The position numbers were made by a program, and so were the translations under genes. Positions 26,253 to 34,986 of a DNA stretch of 64,000 nucleotides are shown here, one piece after another; within the stretch, counting starts at the first letter, position 1, and every line of letters begins with the position of its first letter. Under the pieces are notes generated by a model, which saw only the letters and a program-made list of their open reading frames with translations, was not told the DNA's origin and searched no databases. Source of the stretch: JAUWKC01 sp035529895 (GTDB lineage: Bacteria > Planctomycetota > Phycisphaerae > Sedimentisphaerales > Anaerobacaceae); the NCBI GenBank assembly GCA_035529895.1, contig DATKVV010000058.1, positions 1-64,000 on the forward strand, given 5' to 3'.

Positions 26253-27983
26253 ATGCTCAGCGATATGTCATCTCGCGGTGAACAGGATATCTCGATTGTT
26301 CTGTGCGGTCAGGCCGGGCAGGGGATACAGACCGTCGAGTTTCTTTTAACGAGGCTGCTAAAGCTTGCCGGCTACCATGTTTTCGCCACGAAGGAATACA
26401 TGTCCCGTATTCGCGGCGGAGCAAACTCCACGGAAATAAGGATATCCTCCGAGGCGGTGCGCGCCTTTGTAAATCGCATCGACATTCTTGTGGCCCTCGA
26501 CAAAGGAGCCGTCCGGCACGTCGAGAAGAGGATTTCGCCCCAGACGGTCATTCTGGCGGAAAAGGAAATAATCGGCGGTGACTTTGACCAGGGCCGACAT
26601 AGATTTATCGATGTGCCGTTTGTTAAGATTGCCTCGGAGATTGGCAACAAGGTCTACTCAAACGTGGTCGCGGTGGGGACAATCGCCAGCTTTTTCGGGA
26701 TTGAGCCGGCGGCGGTTGCAGACTTCGTGAAGCTGTTTTTCTCCGCTAAAGCCGGTGATATCGTACAGAACAATGTCGAGGCCGCCAATGCCGGCTATAA
26801 ACTCGGCAAGGAACTGGCCGACTCCCTGAAGACCGACTTCGGGCTTCGTCCGCGCCCAAATGTCAAGAATGAGATTCTTCTGAACGGCGCCGAAGCAGTA
26901 GGGCTCGGCGCCATAGCGGGCGGCTGTAATTTCATAGCCGCCTATCCGATGTCACCGTCGACTCCCGTACTGGTTTTTCTTGCCCGACACGGCAAAGAGT
27001 TCGGCATAATAGCCGAGCAGGCCGAAGACGAGATAGCCGCGATGAATATAGCCGTCGGCGCCTGGTACGCCGGGGCAAGGGCGATGGTCTCAACCTCCGG
27101 AGGCGGCTTTGCACTCATGACCGAGGGCCTCAGCCTGGCGGGCATGCTCGAAAGCCCGATTGTGGTTCACCTTGCCCAAAGGCCCGGGCCCGCGACGGGA
27201 CTACCCACCAGAACAGAACAGGCCGACCTCGAACTTGCTCTGTACGCAGGCCATGGCGAATTTCCGCGAATAATATTCGCACCGGGAAAGATTGAGGACG
27301 CCTTCTACCTTACCCGGAAGGCGTTTAACCTCGCGGACAAGTATCAGGTCCCGGTCTTTGTGCTCACCGACCAGTATCTCATAGACTCTTATTACAACAT
27401 ACCTTCGCTCGACCTGTCTGAGGTAAAACTCGAGAAGCACGTAGTTGAAACACAGAAGTACTACAGGAGGCACGAGCTGACCGAAAGCGGCATATCGCCT
27501 CGCGGCATACCGGGGTATGGAGAGGGATTGGTCGCCGTGGACAGCGATGAGCACGACGCCGAAGGCCATATTACCGAAGACCTTGACCTCCGTATCCAAA
27601 TGGTTGATAAGAGGCTGAAAAAAGCGGAGTCGATGGAAGAGGAAACAATCCCGCCCGAACTGCGAGGGTCGGCCGATTGCAAAACGCTGGTCGTATGCTG
27701 GGGCTCCACGTACAATGCTGTAAGCGAGGCAATAGATAACCTGGGAAGGGACGATGTCGCACTTCTGCATTTCAAACAGGTATATCCTTTACCCAAAGGA
27801 ACGGCGGATTATCTGAAAAAAGCCGGCAAGACCGTGATTATTGAGAACAACGCGACCTGTCAGCTCGGCAAGCTGATAAAACTCAATACAGGAATCGAAA
27901 TCGAGAACAGGATTCTGAAATATAACGGTCTCGGTTTTTCCGTCGAAGAGGTTGTGGAAAGACTGAATAGGCTGTTAACTTAG
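26253..27983 (+). CDS. korA: 2-oxoacid:acceptor oxidoreductase, fused gamma-alpha subunit
   Basis: This 576-residue protein has an N-terminal gamma domain (about 15-190; VLCGQAGQGIQTVEFLL, MSRIRGGANSTEIRI) fused to the alpha, pyruvate-ferredoxin-oxidoreductase domain I part (IAAYPMSPSTPVLVFL, AEDEIAAMNIAVGAWYAGARAM). A C-terminal domain follows (VVCWGSTYNAVSEAI, VIIENNATCQLGKLI). With the beta subunit encoded 10 bp downstream it should decarboxylate a 2-oxoacid, most likely 2-oxoglutarate, with CoA and ferredoxin, or run in reverse. ATG 26253 after GGGGAGA is preferred over an upstream frame extension to 26166 that would overlap sodN. These enzymes are usually oxygen-sensitive. Confidence 0.88.
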   Translation: MLSDMSSRGEQDISIVLCGQAGQGIQTVEFLLTRLLKLAGYHVFATKEYMSRIRGGANSTEIRISSEAVRAFVNRIDILVALDKGAVRHVEKRISPQTVILAEKEIIGGDFDQGRHRFIDVPFVKIASEIGNKVYSNVVAVGTIASFFGIEPAAVADFVKLFFSAKAGDIVQNNVEAANAGYKLGKELADSLKTDFGLRPRPNVKNEILLNGAEAVGLGAIAGGCNFIAAYPMSPSTPVLVFLARHGKEFGIIAEQAEDEIAAMNIAVGAWYAGARAMVSTSGGGFALMTEGLSLAGMLESPIVVHLAQRPGPATGLPTRTEQADLELALYAGHGEFPRIIFAPGKIEDAFYLTRKAFNLADKYQVPVFVLTDQYLIDSYYNIPSLDLSEVKLEKHVVETQKYYRRHELTESGISPRGIPGYGEGLVAVDSDEHDAEGHITEDLDLRIQMVDKRLKKAESMEEETIPPELRGSADCKTLVVCWGSTYNAVSEAIDNLGRDDVALLHFKQVYPLPKGTADYLKKAGKTVIIENNATCQLGKLIKLNTGIEIENRILKYNGLGFSVEEVVERLNRLLT

Positions 27984-27993
27984 AGGTAAGACG

Positions 27994-28863
27994 ATGGATG
28001 CCAAGACTTTTGATATGGGTGACATTGACATGGCCTGGTGTCCCGGGTGCGGTAATTTCCCCATCCTCAAAGTATTAAAGCAGACCCTTGCGGAGCTGCA
28101 AATCGAGCCAACGAGGCTTGTGCTGGTCTCAGGCATCGGTCAGGCGGCGAAGATTCCGCACTACTTCAAGACCAACGTATTCAACGGACTTCACGGCCGG
28201 GCCTTGCCTCCCGCGACCGCAATAAAGGCAGCCAATCCCGGCCTGACCGTAATCGCCGAAAGCGGCGACGGCGACATGTACGCCGAGGGCGGCAATCACT
28301 TTCTGCACACGATTCGAAGAAACCCGGACATCACCAATATCGTTCACAACAACATGGTTTATGGTCTAACAAAGGGGCAGGCCTCGCCCACGAGTCAGCT
28401 TGGCTTTAAGACGCCCGTTCAGGTGTCGGGCGTGTTCCTCGAACCTTTCAATCCGCTGGCCGTTGCCATTGCTCTCGATGCGGGCTTTGTTGCCAGGGCT
28501 TTTGCCGGCGACGCGGAGCAGACCAAAGAAATTCTCAAAAAAGCCATCACCCACAGAGGCTACGCACTTGTCGATATATTTCAGCCGTGCGTTACGTTTA
28601 ACAGGGTTAATACTTACCAGTGGTTCAAAGAACACTGCTATTACCTCGAAGAATCATACGAGCCTTACGATAGAACCGAGGCCTTCAGAAGGGCGACTGA
28701 AAGGAAGAAACTGCCGCTGGGGGTTTTCTACATTAATCCCAATAAGACAACATTCGAAGAGAACATCGGCATCTACCGCGAAGACGGTCGGCCCTTGTTT
28801 CAGCGCGAGCCGGATTTTAACAAATTGCGTAGTCTAATTGAGAGATTTAGAAGTACAGGGTAA
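27994..28863 (+). CDS. korB: 2-oxoacid:ferredoxin oxidoreductase beta subunit
   Basis: This 289-residue protein contains the cluster motif WCPGCGNFP near residue 15. Its thiamine diphosphate and Mg2+ binding region is GDGDMYAEGGNH, followed by NNMVYGLTKGQASPT, typical of the beta subunits of 2-oxoacid:ferredoxin oxidoreductases. It pairs with korA immediately upstream. The complex needs a ferredoxin; the small protein encoded next has a ferredoxin-like domain of another (sulfite-reductase) kind and is not a [4Fe-4S] ferredoxin. Confidence 0.9.
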   Translation: MDAKTFDMGDIDMAWCPGCGNFPILKVLKQTLAELQIEPTRLVLVSGIGQAAKIPHYFKTNVFNGLHGRALPPATAIKAANPGLTVIAESGDGDMYAEGGNHFLHTIRRNPDITNIVHNNMVYGLTKGQASPTSQLGFKTPVQVSGVFLEPFNPLAVAIALDAGFVARAFAGDAEQTKEILKKAITHRGYALVDIFQPCVTFNRVNTYQWFKEHCYYLEESYEPYDRTEAFRRATERKKLPLGVFYINPNKTTFEENIGIYREDGRPLFQREPDFNKLRSLIERFRSTG

Positions 28864-28875
28864 GAGGAGATAAGT

Positions 28876-29091
28876 ATGTCGCAGGACGGCGAAAAGGGTG
28901 TGATTATTCAGCGGGACAAACAGACTTATGCAGTGGCGCCCCACATTCCATGCGGGGTTGTAAAGCCACACCAGAGGCTGGGGGCGATGATGGAAAAGAT
29001 GGGTTTTGAACAGTTCAAATCGGCGGTGCTTGGTGACCAAAAAGGGCTTGCAATTAAGGGACATCCTCGAAAGGCTCTACGGCAGGTATAA
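28876..29091 (+). CDS. Small protein resembling a nitrite/sulfite reductase ferredoxin-like half-domain
   Basis: This 71-residue protein has a good AGAGGAG site. It begins with a stretch (GVIIQRDKQTYAVAPHIPCG) that resembles the N-terminal part of the ferredoxin-like half-domain of sulfite/nitrite reductase-type proteins. The second half (FEQFKSAVLGDQKGLAIKG) fits the same fold loosely, and the protein ends early. There is no haem or iron-sulfur motif. Its end overlaps the start of the next gene by about 44 bp, which suggests translational coupling or a truncated gene. Function unknown; it may have lost a longer C-terminus. Confidence 0.5.
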   Translation: MSQDGEKGVIIQRDKQTYAVAPHIPCGVVKPHQRLGAMMEKMGFEQFKSAVLGDQKGLAIKGHPRKALRQV

Positions 29092-29884
29092 TCGCCGCGA
29101 GTTAATTAAGCCGGACCCGCTGCAGTTCGTTTATCAGTATACACAGCCTGCGGATATGGAAATTGCCGGTTTTCTGGCGGCCGCGCTCGCCTATGGCAGA
29201 GTGCAGCAGATAGAAAAAAGTCTGACCAATCTTTTGGGGCGCATGAGAGACAGCCCCTACGGCTTCACCCTGCGCTTCGATAAGAAGAGTAGAGCAAGGC
29301 TAAAGGATTTTAAGCACCGGTTCACGACCGGCGAGGACATATCGGATTTGTTGATGTTACTAAGAGAAGTCTTGAAACGGTACGGCAGCATCGAGAGTGT
29401 TTTTGTTCGTGGGTACAATGCCGCGGATAAGAATATTATTGCCGCCTTGTCGAACTTTTGTGATTCGCTTTTGGACATGTACACCAAAACCAGCAAGGGC
29501 AACGTGACGAAGGGGCTCAATTACCTGCTGCCCAGGCCGGCGGCCGGCAGCGCGTGCAAGAGGCTGAACCTTTTTCTGCGGTGGATGGTGCGCCATGACC
29601 GGGTTGATGCAGGTATATGGAAATCAATTGACAAGGCAAAGCTGATTGTGCCGGTCGATGTGCACATGGGCAGATTGTGCAGGATTCTGAAGCTTTACGA
29701 CCACAGGACGGCTTCTCTGTCCGCAGCGGCGGAGATAACGGCAAGTTTTGCACGAATCGAGCCGGCCGACCCTGTTAAATACGATTTTGCCCTCAGCCGA
29801 ATCGGCATAGTGGACAATTGTACCGGCCGGCTTCGGCCTGAATGTGAAGCTTGCGAATTGTTCGCAATCTGTTCGCAGAGATAG
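29048..29884 (+). CDS. TIGR02757 (DUF2400) family protein
   Basis: The product is about 278 residues. The first part (LERLYGRYNRRELIKPDPLQ, then VYQYTQPADMEIAGFLAAALAYGRVQQIE) and the end (VDVHMGRLCRILKLY, then CEACELFAICSQR with Cys residues) match the TIGR02757 family, whose biochemical role is not established. The late helices and the Cys-rich end recall helix-hairpin-helix DNA glycosylases with an iron-sulfur loop, but this is an inference. The frame is open to TTG 29006; TTG 29048 is chosen because homologues start about there. Both starts overlap the preceding gene. Confidence 0.72.
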   Translation: MQLRDILERLYGRYNRRELIKPDPLQFVYQYTQPADMEIAGFLAAALAYGRVQQIEKSLTNLLGRMRDSPYGFTLRFDKKSRARLKDFKHRFTTGEDISDLLMLLREVLKRYGSIESVFVRGYNAADKNIIAALSNFCDSLLDMYTKTSKGNVTKGLNYLLPRPAAGSACKRLNLFLRWMVRHDRVDAGIWKSIDKAKLIVPVDVHMGRLCRILKLYDHRTASLSAAAEITASFARIEPADPVKYDFALSRIGIVDNCTGRLRPECEACELFAICSQR

Positions 29885-29933
29885 CCCCCGCAGCAAAAAG
29901 CCGGTCAAGCGGAATATTATTGTCAGAGCCCTG

Positions 29934-29962
29934 TTGACACAATATTGTTGTTCGCAGATAAT
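29934..29962 (+). promoter_or_regulatory. Promoter of the ars operon, apparently leaderless
   Basis: A perfect TTGACA (29934-29939) and GATAAT (29957-29962) are separated by 17 nt. The expected start, about 7 nt downstream, coincides with the A of the arsR ATG at 29970. ATTCG and CGAAAT around 29961-29979 form a loose dyad that could be the ArsR operator. Confidence 0.6.
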
Positions 29963-29969
29963 TCGTTAT

Positions 29970-30359
29970 ATGGCGAAATATAAAACTGATAACGCAAAGC
30001 ATGTGATAAATATCCTGAAGGCCCTGGCCGATATGAGCAGGCTGCGTATTATTATGGTTCTGGTCGGCCGCGAGCTTTGTGTCTGCCAGATAATCGAATT
30101 GCTTGGCCTGGCGCCGTCGACGGTTTCAAAGCATCTGTATATCCTCAAACAGGCCGGTTTGATTGAGTCGGACAAGAAGGGGCGATGGGTACATTACGGA
30201 TTGGCCCCGGATGCCAGTAACAAAACCGTCCAAAAGGCCGTGGGCTGGCTCAAAGAATTCCTGGCAGCCGACGAGCGGATAATTGAGGACAAGAAGCGGT
30301 TGAAGAAAATTTTGAAAGAGGACCCGGAGCGTTTGTGCCTGAAAATAAAAGAAAGATGA
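29970..30359 (+). CDS. arsR: ArsR-type metalloregulator
   Basis: This is a 129-residue winged-helix repressor. The metal-sensing motif ELCVCQI places Cys37 and Cys39 at the recognition-helix entrance as in As(III)-sensing ArsR. LGLAPSTVSKHLYILKQAGLI is cut short here as the typical helix-turn-helix (STVSKHL). The long upstream open frame to 29844 is ignored because the family start is MAKYKTDNAKHV. A strong promoter places the transcription start at the ATG itself. The gene overlaps arsC by 4 bp (ATGA), and arsR-arsC-acr3 form an operon that should be induced by arsenite. Confidence 0.9.
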   Translation: MAKYKTDNAKHVINILKALADMSRLRIIMVLVGRELCVCQIIELLGLAPSTVSKHLYILKQAGLIESDKKGRWVHYGLAPDASNKTVQKAVGWLKEFLAADERIIEDKKRLKKILKEDPERLCLKIKER

Positions 30360-30793
30360 ATGTGCTGTTTGTTTGCACGGGCAACTCGTGCCGAAGCCAG
30401 ATGGCTGAAGGCTGGGCACGGCACTTAAAGAGCAATGTTATGGAGGCGTTCTCGGCGGGGATTCGGCCCATCGGCGTTAATTCAAGGGCCGTAAGAGTCA
30501 TGGCCGAGGCCGGAGTGGATATTTCAAGGCAGACATCCAGCCGCATCGATGATTCTGCCGCGATTGATTTTGATTACGTCGTTACGTTATGTGACAACGC
30601 CAAACAGCAGTGTCCCGTATTTCCGGGCGAGGCAAAGCTCGTCCACAGGGCTTTCAGCGACCCTTACTTTGCCAGCGGCACCGAAGAGGAAATTATGGAC
30701 GCCTTCCGAAGAACGCGGGACGAGATAAGAAAATTCGTGGAGAATATGCCGGACAATCTGGCAGAGTTGGCAAAGGCGAGTTCGAAACAGTAG
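30356..30793 (+). CDS. arsC: Arsenate reductase, low-molecular-weight phosphatase type
   Basis: This 145-residue protein has the phosphatase loop VCTGNSCRSQMAEG (Cys7, Cys12, Arg13) and the redox pair in TLCDNAKQQCP. This is the thioredoxin-dependent ArsC arrangement. It reduces arsenate to arsenite, the substrate of the Acr3 pump encoded 11 bp downstream. The start overlaps the arsR stop; an alternative GTG at 30335 would add seven residues without family support. Confidence 0.92.
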   Translation: MNVLFVCTGNSCRSQMAEGWARHLKSNVMEAFSAGIRPIGVNSRAVRVMAEAGVDISRQTSSRIDDSAAIDFDYVVTLCDNAKQQCPVFPGEAKLVHRAFSDPYFASGTEEEIMDAFRRTRDEIRKFVENMPDNLAELAKASSKQ

Positions 30794-30804
30794 GAGCAAA
30801 ACGT

Positions 30805-31980
30805 ATGGCAGATGAAGGCGGAAAACAAAAGGGGTTGAGCATATTTGAAAAGTACCTGACCGTCTGGGTGATTCTGTGCATACTCGGCGGAATATTTCTG
30901 GGCAAGGTCGCCCCGCAAGTCGCGACAAGGCTGGACGCGATGGCCATCTGCGTCAGGGGCGCCCCTGTGATATCTATTCCCATCGCCGTTTGCCTGTTTT
31001 TTATGATGTACCCTATTATGGTCAAAATAGACTTCGCCGAGGTCGTCAGGGCCGGCAAGAGCATTAAGCCCGTCGGGCTGACGCTTTTTGTTAACTGGGC
31101 CGTCAAGCCCTTCACTATGTACGCAATCGCATTATTCTTTCTCGGCACGCTCTTCTATGGCTTGATCGGCCCACAGGCTGTTGACCATGTCAAGATGCCT
31201 TTTGGGCTTGACCTGGCCGTCGGTGACACCTATGGCGCCGGGAAGGTCATTCAAGTCGGAGCCGCCAAGATGCTTGAGGTGCCTTTATGGCGAAGCTATC
31301 TTGCCGGGTGCATACTTCTGGGCATCGCTCCCTGCACCGCAATGGTTCTTGTCTGGGGTTATCTCGCCAGAGGAAACGACGGACATACCCTCGTGATGGT
31401 TGCCATAAATTCTCTGACTATGCTGGTTCTTTATGGCCCGTTGGGTGGATTTCTGCTTGGTATTGGCCGGCTCCCGGTACCGTGGCAGGCGCTGTTGCTG
31501 TCTATTGCCATATACGTTGCGCTGCCCCTTGTGGCGGGCTATCTGTCGCGCAGATGGATAATTGCCGCCAAAGGCGAGGTCTGGTTCAAGGACAAATTCC
31601 TGCACTTTCTTACGCCGGTTACTATTATCGCCTTGCTCGTCACGCTGGTCCTGCTCTTTTCATTCAAGGGCGAGGTCATCCTTTCCAATCCCCTGACTAT
31701 CCTTTGGATTGCGGTGCCGTTGTTTATTCAGACCAACGTGATTTTCTGGCTGGCCTATGGACTCGCCAGGCTGCTCAAACTCAACTACAGCGATGCGGCC
31801 CCTTCGGCTATGATAGGAGCTTCAAACCATTTCGAGGTGGCCATAGCCACCTCGACCATGCTCTTCGGCCTGTCTTCCGGCGCGGCGCTGGCCACCGTCG
31901 TGGGCGTGCTGATTGAGGTTCCCGTCATGCTTATGCTCGTTAAGATATGCCTGCGGACCCAAAGGTGGTTTGAGCCTTAA
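30805..31980 (+). CDS. acr3: Arsenite efflux transporter Acr3
   Basis: This 391-residue membrane protein has about ten hydrophobic segments. It contains GIAPCTAMVLVW, which carries the conserved Cys of Acr3 needed for arsenite transport, and the late motif SNHFEVAIATSTMLFG. AGGAG precedes ATG 30805. It exports As(III) made by ArsC and completes the arsR-arsC-acr3 operon. It is longer in the third to fourth segment loop (GPQAVDHVKMPFG) than the shortest members, within the family range. Confidence 0.93.
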   Translation: MADEGGKQKGLSIFEKYLTVWVILCILGGIFLGKVAPQVATRLDAMAICVRGAPVISIPIAVCLFFMMYPIMVKIDFAEVVRAGKSIKPVGLTLFVNWAVKPFTMYAIALFFLGTLFYGLIGPQAVDHVKMPFGLDLAVGDTYGAGKVIQVGAAKMLEVPLWRSYLAGCILLGIAPCTAMVLVWGYLARGNDGHTLVMVAINSLTMLVLYGPLGGFLLGIGRLPVPWQALLLSIAIYVALPLVAGYLSRRWIIAAKGEVWFKDKFLHFLTPVTIIALLVTLVLLFSFKGEVILSNPLTILWIAVPLFIQTNVIFWLAYGLARLLKLNYSDAAPSAMIGASNHFEVAIATSTMLFGLSSGAALATVVGVLIEVPVMLMLVKICLRTQRWFEP

Positions 31981-32022
31981 AGTTAGTAATTCAACCAAAG
32001 AACTTTCCGCGAAATTTAAGCT

Positions 32023-32050
32023 TTGCAATTTGCCTGCTTAAGTCTAAAAT
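32023..32050 (+). promoter_or_regulatory. Candidate promoter
   Basis: TTGCAA (32023-32028) and TAAAAT (32045-32050) with a 16-nt spacer lie about 45 nt before ATG 32097, after the acr3 stop. Confidence 0.4.
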
Positions 32051-32096
32051 AGGCCCGTTGGTTTGGGTCAGACACCAAGTGGGGCGAGTGGGAAAG

Positions 32097-33818
32097 ATGG
32101 ATTCGAGACAATTGGAAAAATACACTTCGGCGATAACGCTTTCGGATATGGAGGTCTTTGTCTTTCCGGAGCTGATGTGCAGCCTGGTCCTGGCGAATAT
32201 TATGAGCCCGATTATCTGGAGGTGGCGCCAACTCGACTGCTTCAAGAAACTTCAGGGCAAGAACAGCTACAAGAAGCTGATGCGATTAAGGCAGTTCATA
32301 ATGGACGAGTATGAGTTCAATCTCGACCTTGAAACCTGGGGCCTGACGGGCAAGGACAAAGAGCTAAAGCGATTTGAGGCCTGGGTCTCGCCGGAGGCCA
32401 TCGCCAGAAGCAACGCCCTGTTCGGCTACCATGGTGACAAATATTACTTCGACGTGGATATCCGCAAACACTTTGGCCTCGATAAATATGACAGTGACAT
32501 TATCCCGTACTGGAAGACCGAAACCGTCGAGGCGATGGACGCCTTTCGATTCAAGCAAGGCTACAATACCGGAGCGGGCGAATGCGTGTCACTTTCGGCT
32601 TTGTACGCCGCTGCCGCCTTTGTTGTGTGCGGAATACCGCTCGAAGATATTTACATGATACTTACGCCGCTGCACTCACAGAATTTCATCGACATTCAGG
32701 ACGGCGTTCTGACCAACAACCGAAGGCTCGTCACCAGGGCAATGTGGTTCAACGGCACCGCCATCTCAAACAAGGCGCAGCGCGCCCTCCGCAACGAAAA
32801 CGTTACCATCGTGGCGCATCCCTCCGGCTACGTGCATTGTTTGTACAAGGATGCGACAATCGATAAAAAAGCTTACGAGCATTTTGTGAGGCGGCTCAAC
32901 TCATATTTATCGGCGGAATTGACCCTGCAGGTCTTTGCGAATTTTCTACGCTCTCAGCAGGACTACCAGAAGTTCTTCCAGTTGTGCCGGGATTGCCACG
33001 GCCAGTCCAAGTTCCTGAAGGCCGAGGCCCTGTTTCATTACGAGCACAACAGCAATTACCGCATAGCGGACAAGACCCACGAGAAACTGCTCGCCGAGGT
33101 CTCCGAAGAGGACTTCGTTCCGTATGAACTGCCGGGCCGAGTTCGCTGTGATTTACTGGATGAGTTTATAAAGAAGGAAAAGATTGACCTGAGAAACACT
33201 GAAGGCAGAGCGGCGATGACAAAATTTATTGAGGCGGTTGTCGCCGACGCCGCGCAACTTGTGGAAAAGCTCGCCGATTTTACGCACGTTGAGGCCAGAC
33301 TACCTTCAGCAGAAAGAAATTACATACCCGGCGTTCCTATTCGAATCTCAACCGACCACAGCAGGGAGCAGATAATTGATTATCTGCGGCAATTGCGCGC
33401 AGATAATGCCGCCGCCGACCTTGCTTTTTATGCCTTTCGTGATATGGAAAGCTGCGACTGGGCGCCGTTCATCAAAGCGGCCATCGAGCGCAATCCCGTC
33501 TCCATCCAAATGGCGGAGTCTATGTCGGTCGATGAGGTTTACACCTGGCTTGAACAGATGAGAAACATCTCGATTTATGACGGCAAACGCCTGGCCCAGC
33601 CCGACGAAGCAGCGAATTACAAAACCGGCGACGGACTGGAAAAGGCCTTTTTGCTCGCTAACGTAATCCGGCAGAGAAACCCCGAACAGGATATCGAAAT
33701 CAGTGTAGATAATAATGAGGTGGTATTGAAAGGGCAGGGCGAGTACCGATTTGTATCTGATAAGGGGTTCAGGAAAGTGATAAACCTGCCTGCCGGAGTT
33801 GAAGTTTATTCGGATTGA
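32097..33818 (+). CDS. Hypothetical protein with a possible Cys-His catalytic site
   Basis: This 573-residue protein has no signal peptide or clear membrane segment. The part GAGECVSLSALYAAAAFVV, with Cys163, followed 30 residues later by LTPLHSQNFI, with His193, and an Asp soon after, resembles the Cys-His-Asp arrangement of transglutaminase-like peptidases. I recognise no further domain; the C-terminal 200 residues look helical. ATG 32097 is selected over the upstream TTG 32058 although the ribosome site is weak. The stop overlaps the frame of the downstream permease, so the two may be co-transcribed. The catalytic assignment is an inference only. Confidence 0.55.
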   Translation: MDSRQLEKYTSAITLSDMEVFVFPELMCSLVLANIMSPIIWRWRQLDCFKKLQGKNSYKKLMRLRQFIMDEYEFNLDLETWGLTGKDKELKRFEAWVSPEAIARSNALFGYHGDKYYFDVDIRKHFGLDKYDSDIIPYWKTETVEAMDAFRFKQGYNTGAGECVSLSALYAAAAFVVCGIPLEDIYMILTPLHSQNFIDIQDGVLTNNRRLVTRAMWFNGTAISNKAQRALRNENVTIVAHPSGYVHCLYKDATIDKKAYEHFVRRLNSYLSAELTLQVFANFLRSQQDYQKFFQLCRDCHGQSKFLKAEALFHYEHNSNYRIADKTHEKLLAEVSEEDFVPYELPGRVRCDLLDEFIKKEKIDLRNTEGRAAMTKFIEAVVADAAQLVEKLADFTHVEARLPSAERNYIPGVPIRISTDHSREQIIDYLRQLRADNAAADLAFYAFRDMESCDWAPFIKAAIERNPVSIQMAESMSVDEVYTWLEQMRNISIYDGKRLAQPDEAANYKTGDGLEKAFLLANVIRQRNPEQDIEISVDNNEVVLKGQGEYRFVSDKGFRKVINLPAGVEVYSD

Positions 33819-33853
33819 CGGCGACCGACCCCCTGCGAATGAGGTTTAGAAAC

Positions 33854-34888
33854 ATGCCGGATAGCGCCATCCTCCAATACGTAGAGCACGTCCTTTTTGA
33901 GTTTTGGGCAACCGTCGCCGAGATGTCACCTTATCTGTTATTCGGCTTTCTGATGGCGGGGGTGCTTTCCGTGCTCGTATCGCAGCGCTTCGTGGAGAGA
34001 AATCTTGGCGGCAGGGGGGTATGGCCGCTGTTGAAGGCGTCGCTTTTCGGAGTCCCGCTGCCTTTGTGCTCCTGCGGCGTCATCCCGGTATCAATGTCGC
34101 TGCGCAAGCACGGAGCAAGCAAAGGCTCCACCATAGCCTTTTTGCTCTCGACGCCCCAGACCGGCGTGGACAGCATCTTTGTGACGTTAAGTCTTCTCGG
34201 GCCGGTTTTTGCGGTTTTTAGGCCGGTAGCGGCGCTGGTAACGGGTCTTGTCGGAGGTGTTCTGGTCGACGTATTCGGCCAAGGGCCGGAAGATCAAAGT
34301 CAGACGCCCCCGAAATGTACTGATGAATGCTGTGGCGGGGCAAACAACAGGAAAATCGCCAGAGGATTGAAGTATGGTTTTGTTACCCTGCCGCGTGATA
34401 TTGGAAAGGCGATGCTGGTCGGTTTGGTGATTGCGGCAGTCATTTCGGCGGTAGTGCCCGACGATTTTTTCGCCGAAAGACTGCCAGCCAGAGGCATTAC
34501 AGCTATGATAGTGATGATGTTCCTGGGCATACCGGTTTATGTCTGCGCGACGGCTTCGGTGCCGGTGGCGGCAGCGCTGATTTTGAAGGGGTTGGCCCCC
34601 GGCGTCGCCCTGGTATTTCTTATAACCGGGCCAGCCACCAATGCCGCCGCGTTTGCCACCATTTGGAAAGTCTTAGGGGGACGCACGGCGATAATTTACC
34701 TTCTCACCGTTGCGGCTTGTGCGCTTGGGGCGGGTCTATTGCTTGATACGGCCTTTCCAAATCTGGGGACATCAGTGCACACCCACACGCACCAGATGCA
34801 GCATTCAGTCCTCGGAAACATTTCCGCGATAGCGCTCCTGGCGGTTCTGGTCTTTGCAATCTTAACGGCCGGGAAAAAGGGCGAATAA
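33854..34888 (+). CDS. SO_0444/ArsP-type permease, predicted metal efflux
   Basis: This 344-residue protein has about eight membrane segments and the signature PLPLCSCGVIPVSMSLRKHG, followed by STIAFLLSTPQTGVDSI. It also has a Cys-rich cytoplasmic loop (KCTDECCGG) and a His-rich stretch (HTHTHQMQH). This matches the permease family that includes ArsP and the SO_0444 copper/zinc efflux proteins. The metal-binding loop and its place after the ars genes favour metal or organo-arsenic export. ATG 33854 has GAGG upstream; the frame is open back to 33815. Confidence 0.8.
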   Translation: MPDSAILQYVEHVLFEFWATVAEMSPYLLFGFLMAGVLSVLVSQRFVERNLGGRGVWPLLKASLFGVPLPLCSCGVIPVSMSLRKHGASKGSTIAFLLSTPQTGVDSIFVTLSLLGPVFAVFRPVAALVTGLVGGVLVDVFGQGPEDQSQTPPKCTDECCGGANNRKIARGLKYGFVTLPRDIGKAMLVGLVIAAVISAVVPDDFFAERLPARGITAMIVMMFLGIPVYVCATASVPVAAALILKGLAPGVALVFLITGPATNAAAFATIWKVLGGRTAIIYLLTVAACALGAGLLLDTAFPNLGTSVHTHTHQMQHSVLGNISAIALLAVLVFAILTAGKKGE

Positions 34889-34986
34889 GCTTGCCAGACC
34901 GTCACACATATCCTATGATGTTCAATTGATAGGCGCCGAGTGAAATCTTTAAGGCCGGTCTGTGGTCCGAATATGGAGACTTCAGC

